This document shows, in pieces, positions 42,510 to 50,701 of a stretch of DNA of 64,000 bases (position 1 is its first letter; each line of letters begins with the position of its first letter). The stretch spans positions 1,674,001-1,738,000 of the forward strand of contig QFQS01000001.1 in NCBI GenBank assembly GCA_003243455.1, in the 5' to 3' direction. This stretch comes from Cereibacter sphaeroides (GTDB taxonomy: Bacteria > Pseudomonadota > Alphaproteobacteria > Rhodobacterales > Rhodobacteraceae). Position numbers and translations under genes: made by a program. Below the pieces are notes generated by a model. The model searched no databases and had not been told where the DNA came from. It saw nothing but the letters and a program-made list of their open reading frames with translations.

Positions 42510-42869
42510 TCACATCTCGGGCTTGGGCAGCGAAGGGTCCGCCTGACATTTCGACAAGGGCAGGATGTCTCCGGCGAAAACCTGGGTGATCTGCATGGCG
42601 GCGGCGTCCGTTGCGACCGTCATGCAGGCACAGCCATAGCCATATCCGTTGGGCTGCGTCGCCACATATTGCTTTTCGTCGAACTCTGGCGCGTTTTCCT
42701 CGACTCCCACGGCGCCAGGACCGCCTTGCGAGGTGATCCACCAAGCGCCATCCCTGTCCTGCAGGATAAGGTTCCCCGGCGTAGGATTGATGTACCAGCC
42801 GCAGCGCCGCTCGGCTGCATCCGCGCCAGTGGCCGTCAGGCAAAGAAAGGCAACAAGCAAAGCCCGCAT
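42510..42869 (-). CDS. DUF4087 secreted protein
   Basis: 119 aa. Signal peptide MRALLVAFLCLTATGADA, mature start AERRCGWYINPTPGN, the DUF4087 hallmark. Several Cys residues (RRCGW, GYGCACM, SKCQA) suggest disulfides in the periplasm. Function unknown. Confidence 0.82.
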   Translation of the reverse strand: MRALLVAFLCLTATGADAAERRCGWYINPTPGNLILQDRDGAWWITSQGGPGAVGVEENAPEFDEKQYVATQPNGYGYGCACMTVATDAAAMQITQVFAGDILPLSKCQADPSLPKPEM

Positions 42870-42918
42870 TCCAATCTCCCTCGCGAAAATACCTGCCGAA
42901 ACGGTGCCAGAGGCCTGC

Positions 42919-43515
42919 CTACCGGGCAAGCCATTCTCCGCGCTGCCGGATCGCGGTCGAGGACAGATCGACCAGCGGCACGTTGACGAACGCCCAGGCG
43001 GGCGGGGTCGAGATCGCAAGCTCTTCCGGCGGAACCCGGCTGCCGTCAAAGGCTCTGGCGGCAACCGAAAGCCGTGCCTTCACTCCATATCCGGGCCGCG
43101 CCAGCACGCCGACCGGCACCATCCGCATGATGTCCCGCCAGCGATCCCAGCGGTGGAACTGCACGAGGTTGTCCGCCCCCATCAACCAGACGAAGCGCAC
43201 GCCCGGATACAGCGCGATCAGCCGCTCCAGCGTCGCCGCCGTATAGCGCGTGCCCAGCCGCGTCTCGACATCGGTGATCGTCACGCGCGGATGCGCCATG
43301 ACCAGCCGCGCCCGCTCCATCCGCTCGGCCAGCGGCGCCGGACCTTCGGCCTTCAACGGGTTCCCCGGTGACACCAGCCACCAGACCGCATCCAGCCGGA
43401 ATCGTTTCATCGCCTCCCGCGTGATATGGGCGTGCCCGTCGTGCGCAGGGTCAAAGGATCCGCCCAGCAGACCCACGACCATGCCCCTCCGCGCCAAAGG
43501 GAACCCCTGCCGCAC
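42919..43515 (-). CDS. nadD: Nicotinate-nucleotide adenylyltransferase
   Basis: 198 aa. Adenylates nicotinate mononucleotide in NAD synthesis. Nucleotidyl-transferase motif VGLLGGSFDPAHDGHAHI (GxFDPxHxGH), WLVSPGNPLK, FVWLMGADNLVQF, and the C-terminal DLSSTAIRQRGE (SSTxIR). The GTG at 43515 gives the N-terminal extension VRQGFPLARRG seen in Rhodobacteraceae NadD and has GGGGGG upstream; ATG at 43482 is the alternative. Confidence 0.92.
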   Translation of the reverse strand: MRQGFPLARRGMVVGLLGGSFDPAHDGHAHITREAMKRFRLDAVWWLVSPGNPLKAEGPAPLAERMERARLVMAHPRVTITDVETRLGTRYTAATLERLIALYPGVRFVWLMGADNLVQFHRWDRWRDIMRMVPVGVLARPGYGVKARLSVAARAFDGSRVPPEELAISTPPAWAFVNVPLVDLSSTAIRQRGEWLAR

Positions 43516-43612
43516 CGAAATCCCCCCCGATAGCGCCCTTGACCGGCCGCTTTGCCACACTGCCGACCGGCCCGGTCGCGTCAAGAGGCTGTGCTTGCTA
43601 GACAAATAATAC

Positions 43613-43626
43613 CTGACTAAAGTCAG
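43613..43626. promoter_or_regulatory. Palindromic operator before the MarR-GNAT gene
   Basis: CTGACT-AA-AGTCAG is a perfect 6-2-6 inverted repeat ending 5 bp before the start codon and lying just after AT-rich sequence (ACAAATAAT) that could hold a -10 element. MarR proteins usually bind such sites over their own promoter. There is no separate Shine-Dalgarno, so the mRNA may be leaderless. Confidence 0.6.
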
Positions 43627-43631
43627 CTATC

Positions 43632-44507
43632 ATGAACACCGAAGCTATCGCCCGCATTCGCCGTTTCAACCGCGCCGTGACGCTTGCCACCGGCGCGCTC
43701 GACACTTCGTTCCTCGGCCTCGGCCGTCCGCTCGTCGCTGCCCGCGTGTTGTGGAGCACGACAGCAGAGGGCACCGACGTGACCAGCATCCGCGAAAACC
43801 TGCGGCTCGATTCCGGCCACCTCAGCCGCATCCTGCGGCGCCTGGAATCCGAGGGCATGATCACCACCGAACCCGCCCCTGATGACCGTCGCCGCCGGAT
43901 CGCCCGGCTGACAGCCTCAGGCCGGGCCGAAGTCGCCGAATACGACCGGCTGAACGACCTTATGGCTGACGGCATGCTGGCCCGCTCGCGCGATGGTGCT
44001 GCGCTGCTCTCCGCAATGGACCTCATCGCCAACACGCTCAACCGTGACCGGATCGAGATCGCGCCATCAGATCCCGAGGCACCGCAGGCACAGGCCTGTC
44101 TCGCCGCCTATGCGGCGCTGCTGGCGGAAAAGATCCCCGGCTTCTCAGCCACCCACGTTCCGGTTCCCGACCCCGAAGCAGCCTCCTATCGCCCACCAAA
44201 AGGCGCGTTCCTCCTTGCGAAAGCCGACGGTGCCACCCTCGCCTGCGTCTCGCTAAAGACCGTTGCCCCCGGCGAAGGCGAGGTCAAACGCCTCTGGGTC
44301 GCCCCCTCCGCCCGCGGCCTCGGCCTCGCCCGCCGCATGATGACGGCGATCGAGGACACGGCCCGCGCCATGGGCCTGACCCGCCTCCGCCTCGACACCA
44401 ACGAGAACCTGCCAGAGGCCATCGCGCTCTACCGTGCCACTGGCTGGGCCGAGGTCGCGCCCTTCACCGGCTTCCCCGCGACCCACTGGTTTGCCAAAGC
44501 CCTCTGA
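43632..44507 (+). CDS. MarR-type regulator fused to a GNAT acetyltransferase
   Basis: 291 aa. Residues 1 to about 140 form a MarR winged helix (SIRENLRLDSGHLSRILRRLESEGMI; DDRRRRIARLTASGRAE). Residues about 150-291 form a GNAT domain with the acetyl-CoA loop KRLWVAPSARGLGLARRMM and AIALYRATGWAEVAPF. Such fusions probably couple ligand sensing to acetylation of the ligand. The substrate is unknown. It is probably autoregulated through the palindrome just upstream. Confidence 0.9.
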   Translation: MNTEAIARIRRFNRAVTLATGALDTSFLGLGRPLVAARVLWSTTAEGTDVTSIRENLRLDSGHLSRILRRLESEGMITTEPAPDDRRRRIARLTASGRAEVAEYDRLNDLMADGMLARSRDGAALLSAMDLIANTLNRDRIEIAPSDPEAPQAQACLAAYAALLAEKIPGFSATHVPVPDPEAASYRPPKGAFLLAKADGATLACVSLKTVAPGEGEVKRLWVAPSARGLGLARRMMTAIEDTARAMGLTRLRLDTNENLPEAIALYRATGWAEVAPFTGFPATHWFAKAL

Positions 44508-44573
44508 CACCGTTGCAGAACACGCCCCGCAAGGCTACATGACGCCAACCCCGGAATGGATGGAGCGTAAGCA

Positions 44574-46229
44574 ATGGCCAGCTATCAGTATGTCTACCAC
44601 ATGGACGGCGTCTCCAAGACCTATCCGGGCGGCAAGAAGTGCTTCGAGAACATCCAGCTGAACTTCCTGCCGGGGGTCAAGATCGGCGTGGTCGGCGTCA
44701 ACGGCTCGGGGAAATCCACCCTGCTGCGCATCATGGCGGGCCAGGACACCGACTTCAAAGGCGAGGCATGGGCCGCCAAGGGCGCCAAGGTCGGCTATCT
44801 GCCGCAAGAGCCGCACCTCGACCCGACGCTGGACGTCAAGGGCAACGTCATGCTTGGCGTGGCCAAGCAACAAGCCATCCTCGACCGCTACAACGAACTG
44901 GCCATGAACTATTCGGACGAAACCGCCGAAGAGATGGCCCAGCTGCAGGACCAGATCGACGCCCAGAACCTGTGGGAGCTTGAGGCAACCGTCGGCGTCG
45001 CCATGGACGCGCTTCGCTGCCCGCCCGACGATGCCGATGTCGAGACCCTCTCTGGCGGCGAACGCCGCCGCGTCGCGCTGACCAAGCTGCTGCTTGAGGC
45101 GCCCGACATGCTGCTTCTCGACGAACCGACCAACCACCTTGACGCGGAATCCATCGCCTGGCTGCAAAAGCACCTGATCGACTACAAGGGCACGATCCTG
45201 ATCGTTACCCACGACCGCTACTTCCTGGACGACATCACCGGCTGGATCCTGGAATTGGACCGCGGCCGCGGCATCCCTTACGAGGGCAACTATTCCTCTT
45301 GGCTCGAGCAAAAGGCCAAACGCCTCGCCCAGGAGGCGCGGGAGGATAAGTCCAAGCAGAAGGTCATGGAAAAGGAACTGGAATGGATCCGCGCCGGCGC
45401 CAAGGCGCGGCAGGCCAAATCCAAGGCCCGTATCGCCAAATACAACGAGATGGCCGGCCAGACCGTGCGCGAACGCGCCTCCATTTCCCAGATCATCATC
45501 CCGAACGGCGAACGCCTCGGCTCGAAAGTCATCGAGGTTCAGGGCCTGAAGAAACACATGGGCGACAAGCTCCTCATCGAGGATCTGTCCTTCACCGTCC
45601 CGCCGGGCGCCATCGTCGGCGTCATCGGCCCGAACGGCGCGGGCAAGTCCACCCTCTTCCGCATGATCACCGGCCAGGAACAGCCCGACGAGGGCACCAT
45701 CACCCTCGGCGACACCGTGCAACTGGCCTACGTCGACCAGTCGCGCGACGCTTTGGACCCGAACAAGACCGCATGGGAGGAAATCTCGGGCGGGTCAGAG
45801 GTCATCCACCTCGGCGATTACGAAATGAACTCCCGCGTCTACGCCGGCGCCTTCAACTTCAAGGGCACCGACCAGCAGAAAAAGGTCGGCGTCCTGTCGG
45901 GCGGTGAGCGCAACCGCGTCCACATGGCGAAACTGCTCCGCTCCGGCGGCAACGTCCTGCTCCTCGACGAACCGACCAACGACCTCGACGTCGAAACCCT
46001 TCAAGCGCTCGAATCCGCCATCGAAGATTTCGCCGGCTGCGCCATCATCATCAGCCACGACCGCTTCTTCCTCGACCGCCTCTGCACGCATATCCTTGCG
46101 TTCGAGGGGGACGCGCACGTCGAATGGTTCGAGGGCAACTTCGAAGCCTATGAGGAAGACAAGGTGCGTCGTCTTGGGCCGGAGTCGATTGAACCGAAGC
46201 GAGTGAAGTACAAGCGGTTCAGCAGGTAG
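44574..46229 (+). CDS. ettA: EttA, energy-dependent translational throttle ABC-F protein
   Basis: 551 aa. Two ABC cassettes, Walker A GVNGSGKSTLLRI and GPNGAGKSTLFRM, signatures LSGGERRRVALTKLL and LSGGERNRVHMAKLL, each with DEPTNHLD / DEPTNDLD. The linker between them (about residues 240-320) is the P-site-tRNA-interaction motif region, and the arm typical of EttA follows the first Walker A. No membrane domain. It acts on the ribosome E site. Confidence 0.95.
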   Translation: MASYQYVYHMDGVSKTYPGGKKCFENIQLNFLPGVKIGVVGVNGSGKSTLLRIMAGQDTDFKGEAWAAKGAKVGYLPQEPHLDPTLDVKGNVMLGVAKQQAILDRYNELAMNYSDETAEEMAQLQDQIDAQNLWELEATVGVAMDALRCPPDDADVETLSGGERRRVALTKLLLEAPDMLLLDEPTNHLDAESIAWLQKHLIDYKGTILIVTHDRYFLDDITGWILELDRGRGIPYEGNYSSWLEQKAKRLAQEAREDKSKQKVMEKELEWIRAGAKARQAKSKARIAKYNEMAGQTVRERASISQIIIPNGERLGSKVIEVQGLKKHMGDKLLIEDLSFTVPPGAIVGVIGPNGAGKSTLFRMITGQEQPDEGTITLGDTVQLAYVDQSRDALDPNKTAWEEISGGSEVIHLGDYEMNSRVYAGAFNFKGTDQQKKVGVLSGGERNRVHMAKLLRSGGNVLLLDEPTNDLDVETLQALESAIEDFAGCAIIISHDRFFLDRLCTHILAFEGDAHVEWFEGNFEAYEEDKVRRLGPESIEPKRVKYKRFSR

Positions 46230-46310
46230 GGTCTAAATTTCCTCAATGGCGCTCGCCTAGGGGCGGTCGGGCGCTACTCAGCGGCGTTGGCGCCCCTTGT
46301 TCCGAGCTGG

Positions 46311-46382
46311 CGTAGGGTGCGTGCTCGCACGCACCATCCCGGACGCTTCCCCACCAAGGTGCGTGCAAGCACGCACCCTACG
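46311..46382. repeat. Nested palindrome, REPIN-like extragenic element
   Basis: Two 25-bp arms, 46311-46335 and 46358-46382, are inverted copies of each other with a single mismatch, separated by 22 bp. Each arm is itself a palindrome (GGTGCGTGC, then GCACGCACC, around a 2-bp centre). Two REP-like palindromes in opposite orientation is the REPIN layout. It lies downstream of ettA and upstream of a micro-protein gene. Confidence 0.7.
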
Positions 46383-46440
46383 CCCGGAACCCATCCCCAC
46401 CCCGCTGCGTTTCATCCCCGTCCGCAAAAGGAGAGCGTCC

Positions 46441-46518
46441 ATGAAAGGCATCATCGCCTGGCTACTCGGGGTTCCGATCGTCGTCATCATCCTGCTTTAC
46501 GTGTTCAACATCTTCTGA
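46441..46518 (+). CDS. 25-residue single-pass membrane micro-protein
   Basis: A short gene with all its own signals: AAGGAG about 7 nt before the ATG and an intrinsic terminator 27 bp after the stop. The peptide begins MKGIIAWLLGVPIVVI and is otherwise hydrophobic, ending FNIF, forming one transmembrane helix with a single Lys at the N-terminus. I recall near-identical peptides annotated as hypothetical in other proteobacteria, but have not checked. Function unknown; regulatory or complex-stabilising roles are typical of such peptides. Confidence 0.75.
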   Translation: MKGIIAWLLGVPIVVIILLYVFNIF

Positions 46519-46544
46519 CCGATATCGAACCTCACAGCCCTGAC

Positions 46545-46572
46545 AGGCCCGGCGTATATCGCCGGGCCTTTT
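46545..46572 (+). terminator. Intrinsic terminator of the 25-residue peptide gene
   Basis: Perfect 10-bp stem AGGCCCGGCG (46545-46554) / CGCCGGGCCT (46560-46569) with a TATAT loop, followed by TTT. Confidence 0.85.
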
Positions 46573-46678
46573 CCATGCCCGCCTTCCAATTAACGAATTT
46601 GTTTGCGGAACGCCCGTTCTGGGGCAATATCCGCTCCATAGATACTGCTTTTTGTGCGTATATTGAAAGGATTCGACC

Positions 46679-47587
46679 TTGGGCCTTCTCGCCAGGCTTG
46701 ATCGCAAATTGCTTCCATTGAAACGCCGGATCGCGGCACTGACCGAACCGGATATCACCGCTCTTCCCTATCCCACCTACAGCCAGCGTATCCGCGACCG
46801 GCACAGCCGCTGGTTCAAGGAAGGGCGCCCGCATTTTGCGGCAAGCCTTTGCGGCAAGCGCGAAGGCGCGGCCTATATGGAAAAGCTGGGCTATCAGGTG
46901 CCCGAGGTCTACGGCGATTTTGCCTCGATCAATGACATCCCGCTGCTTGACCAACTGCCCTCTTCTTTCGTGCTGAAGCCGAACGGGGGTTCGTCCAGCA
47001 AGGACGTCTTCCTGATGCGCGACGGGGTCAACCAGTTCGACGGACGCAGGATGACCCGCGAGGACATTATCGCTGCGGTTTCGCCGACCTACAAAGGAGG
47101 CTGGACGGCGGAAGAACTGCTGGTCCACTACGATGGCCGTCCCGGCGCACCGCTCGACTACAAATTTTTCTGCCTCGGCGCCAGGATCCTCATGATCATG
47201 GTCATCGAGCGCAAGAGCACAACTCACTTCTGGAAGAACCGCTGCTGGTTCCGCAATCCGGACTGGAGCAGGATGCGCAGCCGGATGCGCTGGGATCTTT
47301 ACCCAGAGCCTTTCGCCCCGCCAAAGCCGCCCTGCCTGGATGAGATGATGCGGATCGTGACTGATGTCGGCGGCCGCCTGAACATATTCACCCGCATAGA
47401 CATGTATGCGACGACTCGGGGACCGGTGTTCGGAGAGTTCACCTCCTTCCCCGGCGGCGGCCGCCATAGCACTGCCGTGACCGATGCCTGGATCGGCGGC
47501 CTCTGGCAGGGCGAAGAGGGCTGCGGCGACCCGCCGGTCAGGGCGCGGCAGGCCGAGGCGCCCGTGGGCCTCACTCCAGCCGCCTGA
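46679..47587 (+). CDS. TupA-like ATP-grasp protein, paralog 1
   Basis: 302 aa. ATP-grasp ligase fold of the TupA type (teichuronopeptide biosynthesis relatives): SSFVLKPNGGSSSKDVFLM (ATP-binding Lys), WTAEELLVHYDG, DYKFFCLGARI, IVTDVGGRLNIFTRIDMYATTRGPVFGEFTSFPGGG (metal-binding Asp and Glu). These enzymes join a carboxylate to an amine at the cost of ATP. Start is a TTG at 46679 with AAGGA 7 nt upstream. First of three paralogs within 4 kb; glycosyltransferases that usually accompany this family in polysaccharide clusters are absent here. Confidence 0.82.
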   Translation: MGLLARLDRKLLPLKRRIAALTEPDITALPYPTYSQRIRDRHSRWFKEGRPHFAASLCGKREGAAYMEKLGYQVPEVYGDFASINDIPLLDQLPSSFVLKPNGGSSSKDVFLMRDGVNQFDGRRMTREDIIAAVSPTYKGGWTAEELLVHYDGRPGAPLDYKFFCLGARILMIMVIERKSTTHFWKNRCWFRNPDWSRMRSRMRWDLYPEPFAPPKPPCLDEMMRIVTDVGGRLNIFTRIDMYATTRGPVFGEFTSFPGGGRHSTAVTDAWIGGLWQGEEGCGDPPVRARQAEAPVGLTPAA

Positions 47588-47731
47588 CATCATCCCGCAA
47601 TTCCTGACGCATTCTGTCTGCATACCAAAGCCATACCGGATCCATACAGGGTCCAGCCTGCCTGGATTGCGGTATTTCAAAGCCGGGAAAGACCCTCTAG
47701 CCTCTCACTGAAACCCGATGTGGAGCGTGAA

Positions 47732-48031
47732 ATGGCCTGGCTGATCCTGTCCGAAGATGGCCCCGACGGCCCGGCCCTGCGCGCCGACGCCGATCTGATG
47801 GCGGCGCATTGGCGCTACGAATTATCCATACAAAACCGTATCTTGGCGGCAGGAAGCCTGCGCAGTGACGACGGCCGGACCAAAAACGGCAGCCTCCTGA
47901 TCGTGGATGCGGATACAAGGGAAGATGCAATGGCCCTGATCGAAGCAGACCCCGCCACCAAGGCAGGCCTTCGCGGGACCATCACCATCCGCTATTGGCA
48001 CCCGGCGATACTCGACCACAAGGAACTGTAA
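47732..48031 (+). CDS. YciI-like protein
   Basis: 99 aa, ferredoxin-like YCII fold: MAWLILSEDGPDGPALR at the start, LRADADLMAAHWRYE, ILAAGSLRSDDG and the IVDADTREDAMALIEADPA stretch. Biochemical role of the family is largely unknown. ATG at 47732 has GGAG 6 nt upstream; a GTG four codons earlier is less likely. Its stop abuts the stop of the methyltransferase gene on the other strand. Confidence 0.85.
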   Translation: MAWLILSEDGPDGPALRADADLMAAHWRYELSIQNRILAAGSLRSDDGRTKNGSLLIVDADTREDAMALIEADPATKAGLRGTITIRYWHPAILDHKEL

Positions 48032-48667
48032 TCAAAGCCTTTTCAGGCAGAAAGAGAAATACCCCGTTCCCTCCAGCGTCAGGTATTCATAGGCCCAGCC
48101 ATGGGTCACGCAGAACTCGTTCACCGCCTGAATGACGCCGTATTTATTGCCCGTCCGCACATTGCCCACCACGAAATCATCACCACAAATCCGCCCCTCG
48201 GGCGCCACCAGCCGCGCCCCCGCGACCAGTTCTTTCGAGGTCAGCCCGTAGGAATGGTCGGTATCAATATAGACCCAGTCGAGACTTCTCTCCGGCATCT
48301 TGGCCATCTCATCCAGCGACAGCCCCTTGCAGATAACCACATGACCTGACGCGATTTCCTTGGCAAAGCGCGCCTGCACCCTCGTCTCGCCCGGCCCATA
48401 TCGGTCGGTGTGCCAGGCGTCGACCAGCGTCAATACGGCCGGCTGGTTGTGACGTAGTATCTCGGCGGAAAAGTCGCCGTCCGCCACCCCGATCTCGGCC
48501 ACCCGCCCACCCTTTGGCAAATGACGCAGCAATTCGATCTTGCTGGGCAAAAGCCGCGCGCCTTCGGTGTGCCGCAACTCGACATCGACGAAGGGCATCT
48601 TTTCGGGATTCTGCGCACGATGCTCGCGGAACCGTCGGCGCCTGGCCTCTTTAAGGAATTTAAACAC
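48032..48667 (-). CDS. Class I SAM-dependent methyltransferase (Methyltransf_24-like)
   Basis: 211 aa. Motif I is RVAEIGVADGDFSAEIL, followed by LTLVDAW at the end of strand 2, and LDWVYIDTDHSYGLTSKELVAGARLVAPEG (motifs IV-V). Such enzymes are found in sugar and surface-polysaccharide loci. GTG start at 48667 with GAGG 5 nt upstream. It is divergent from the second ATP-grasp gene across an AT-rich 210-bp gap. Confidence 0.85.
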   Translation of the reverse strand: MFKFLKEARRRRFREHRAQNPEKMPFVDVELRHTEGARLLPSKIELLRHLPKGGRVAEIGVADGDFSAEILRHNQPAVLTLVDAWHTDRYGPGETRVQARFAKEIASGHVVICKGLSLDEMAKMPERSLDWVYIDTDHSYGLTSKELVAGARLVAPEGRICGDDFVVGNVRTGNKYGVIQAVNEFCVTHGWAYEYLTLEGTGYFSFCLKRL

Positions 48668-48794
48668 TTCTGCCTCAACTTGCGTCGGAAGGCCCTGTTA
48701 CAAAGCAGGGCGTTGCCGGGTCAATGCCCAAATTCCCGATCGCCCGCTTCGGTTCACACGGGTCGGCGATTTCGGGAAACAAAGTGTTTATCAA

Positions 48795-48812
48795 AGTTAA
48801 TGCTCGTTAACT
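48795..48812. promoter_or_regulatory. Palindrome in AT-rich divergent promoter region
   Basis: AGTTAA (48795-48800) and TTAACT (48807-48812) form a perfect inverted repeat with a 6-bp spacer. It lies in the 210-bp region between the methyltransferase and the second ATP-grasp gene, whose right half (48780-48877) is unusually AT-rich. The pair TAAACACTT (48661) / AAGTGTTTA (48782) also frames this region, the first arm covering the methyltransferase start codon. Confidence 0.4.
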
Positions 48813-48877
48813 CTTCTTGTCAGTTTTTTAAAACGATGACAATTTAATCATGTTTTGTTTGTCAGAGTGATTTTTTC

Positions 48878-49774
48878 ATGCGCTTCGAACAATGGCTCGA
48901 CAGGTATAGCCGCGCACTGGAGCGGCGCATTTTGCGGCTTGCCCCGCCACCAAAGCCCGACCATCCCCTATTCAGCGAAAGGATCAAGGCTCGCAGGAAA
49001 AGGTGGTGGAACGATGGCGTCGATCACCCTTCCAAAAAGCTTTGCCCAAAGATAGGCGGGCAGGACTACGTGCGCAGCCTCGGCCATGCGGTGCCAGAGG
49101 TTTACGCCATCCTGCCGCGCATCACCACGCTGCCGCACCTCGACCAGTTGCCTGAACGCTTCGTGCTGAAACCTCTGGCGGACAATTCGGTCAACAACGT
49201 CTTCCTGATGGACCGAAGCACCTGCCTTTTGCAGCACCGGCGCCTGACGCGAGAGGATATCATCGCGCAGGTCGGACCTGATTACACTCAGGGTTTCATG
49301 ATCGAAGAGATGCTGATGCATCACGACGGCCGACACCACATCGCCAATGACATCAAATTCTACATGTTCGGGGATAAACCCGCCTTTGTCGTGATGATTG
49401 AGCGTAACAGTGTCAAGAACAAGAAGCTGAACCGCTACTGGTATATGACCCAGGACTGGCAACGCCTGCCTATCCGAGTCAGCGCAAATCAGTGTCAAGA
49501 GCAGGTCATGCCCCCGATGCCGGATTGCTATCCGAACATGCTGGGCATTGCGCGCGATATTGGCCGGCGGCTGAATACTTTCGTCCGTCTGGATATGTAT
49601 GCAACAGATCGCGGACCTGTTTTTGGCGAATTCACGCATTTCCCGAATGGTGGCCGGAACTATACGCTTAAATCCGACATCTGGCTTGGCAGTCTTTGGA
49701 AAGGCGAAGAAGGCTGCGACGATCCGCCTTCAGGCCGGGAAGAACCAATACTCACGATCGCGAAGGCGGGTTGA
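48878..49774 (+). CDS. TupA-like ATP-grasp protein, paralog 2
   Basis: 298 aa, colinear with the other two paralogs. ERFVLKPLADNSVNNVFLM replaces the Gly-rich loop of paralog 1 (PNGGSSSK), a notable change in the ATP-binding region, although the Lys remains. MIEEMLMHHDG, DIKFYMFGDKPAF, RLNTFVRLDMYATDRGPVFGEFTHFPNGGRN and the C-terminal GSLWKGEEGCDDPP are kept. It is preceded by an AT-rich promoter region and followed 8 bp later by paralog 3. Confidence 0.82.
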   Translation: MRFEQWLDRYSRALERRILRLAPPPKPDHPLFSERIKARRKRWWNDGVDHPSKKLCPKIGGQDYVRSLGHAVPEVYAILPRITTLPHLDQLPERFVLKPLADNSVNNVFLMDRSTCLLQHRRLTREDIIAQVGPDYTQGFMIEEMLMHHDGRHHIANDIKFYMFGDKPAFVVMIERNSVKNKKLNRYWYMTQDWQRLPIRVSANQCQEQVMPPMPDCYPNMLGIARDIGRRLNTFVRLDMYATDRGPVFGEFTHFPNGGRNYTLKSDIWLGSLWKGEEGCDDPPSGREEPILTIAKAG

Positions 49775-49782
49775 ACGGCATC

Positions 49783-50685
49783 ATGCGAATTTCTCCCTTT
49801 CTGGACAAGGCCAAGACCAAGATCATGCGGCGCCTTGCACCAAAGGTGCGGCCAGGCGAACAAGAACTTGGTTTCCCGCCCTTCAGTCAGCGTATCAAGG
49901 ATCGGCATCGGCGCTGGCACTCCAACCCCGAACTTATGACCCGATATGACTACATACTCGGCAAGGCGGCGTCGCAGGACTATATGCGTGACCTCGGCTA
50001 TGCGGTCCCAGAGGTCTATGCGCGCTTTCCCCGCATAACAGCGCTGTCCCCTCTGTACGATCTGCCTGCCAACGTCGTGCTGAAACCAGATGGCGGCCAT
50101 TCAGCGCAACACGTCTTCATCCTGCGCGACGGCGTAAACATCTTTGACGGATCACTGTTGACACGCGACAGCATCGTCGAAAAGGTCGGCCCCGATTGTC
50201 CTTTTCCGTTTTTCGCCGAAGAGCTGCTGCTCAATTTCGACGGAACCGGCCGCATCGCTAATGACGTCAAATTCCATTGCTTCGGCGACAAGATTGCCTT
50301 TGTTTTATATATTGAGCGCAATCATCCCAAAGACATTTCGCAGAACCGCTATTACTATCTGACCGAAGATTGGCAATTGCTAGGCATTCGCACCAATAGC
50401 CGGCTTTATCCTGAAAAGCGGGTGCCTCCAAAGCCGGACTGCTTTGCCGAATTGCGCGATATTGCCCGAGATGTCGGACGCCGCATGAACATGTTCATGC
50501 GCATCGATCTTTATGCCACCACTCGGGGCCCGGTGTTCGGTGAATTCACTCCCTGTCCCACCGGCGGTATGAACTATACGGCCAAGGCAGAGGAGTGGTT
50601 GGGCGGGATGTGGAAGGGGCTCGAAGGCTGCGATGACGTGCACGGCGGCTCACAGCAGAAGCCATCCCGGCGATCGGCGCTTTGA
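49783..50685 (+). CDS. TupA-like ATP-grasp protein, paralog 3
   Basis: 300 aa. ANVVLKPDGGHSAQHVFIL (ATP-binding loop and Lys), PFFAEELLLNFDG, DVKFHCFGDKIAF, and RRMNMFMRIDLYATTRGPVFGEFTPCPTGG are present. It starts 8 bp after paralog 2, so the two are one transcript. The start at 49783 (MRISPFLDKAKTK) gives the same domain boundaries as its paralogs. No signal peptide, hence cytoplasmic. Confidence 0.82.
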   Translation: MRISPFLDKAKTKIMRRLAPKVRPGEQELGFPPFSQRIKDRHRRWHSNPELMTRYDYILGKAASQDYMRDLGYAVPEVYARFPRITALSPLYDLPANVVLKPDGGHSAQHVFILRDGVNIFDGSLLTRDSIVEKVGPDCPFPFFAEELLLNFDGTGRIANDVKFHCFGDKIAFVLYIERNHPKDISQNRYYYLTEDWQLLGIRTNSRLYPEKRVPPKPDCFAELRDIARDVGRRMNMFMRIDLYATTRGPVFGEFTPCPTGGMNYTAKAEEWLGGMWKGLEGCDDVHGGSQQKPSRRSAL

Positions 50686-50701
50686 TGAGGAAAGCCGTTG
50701 C

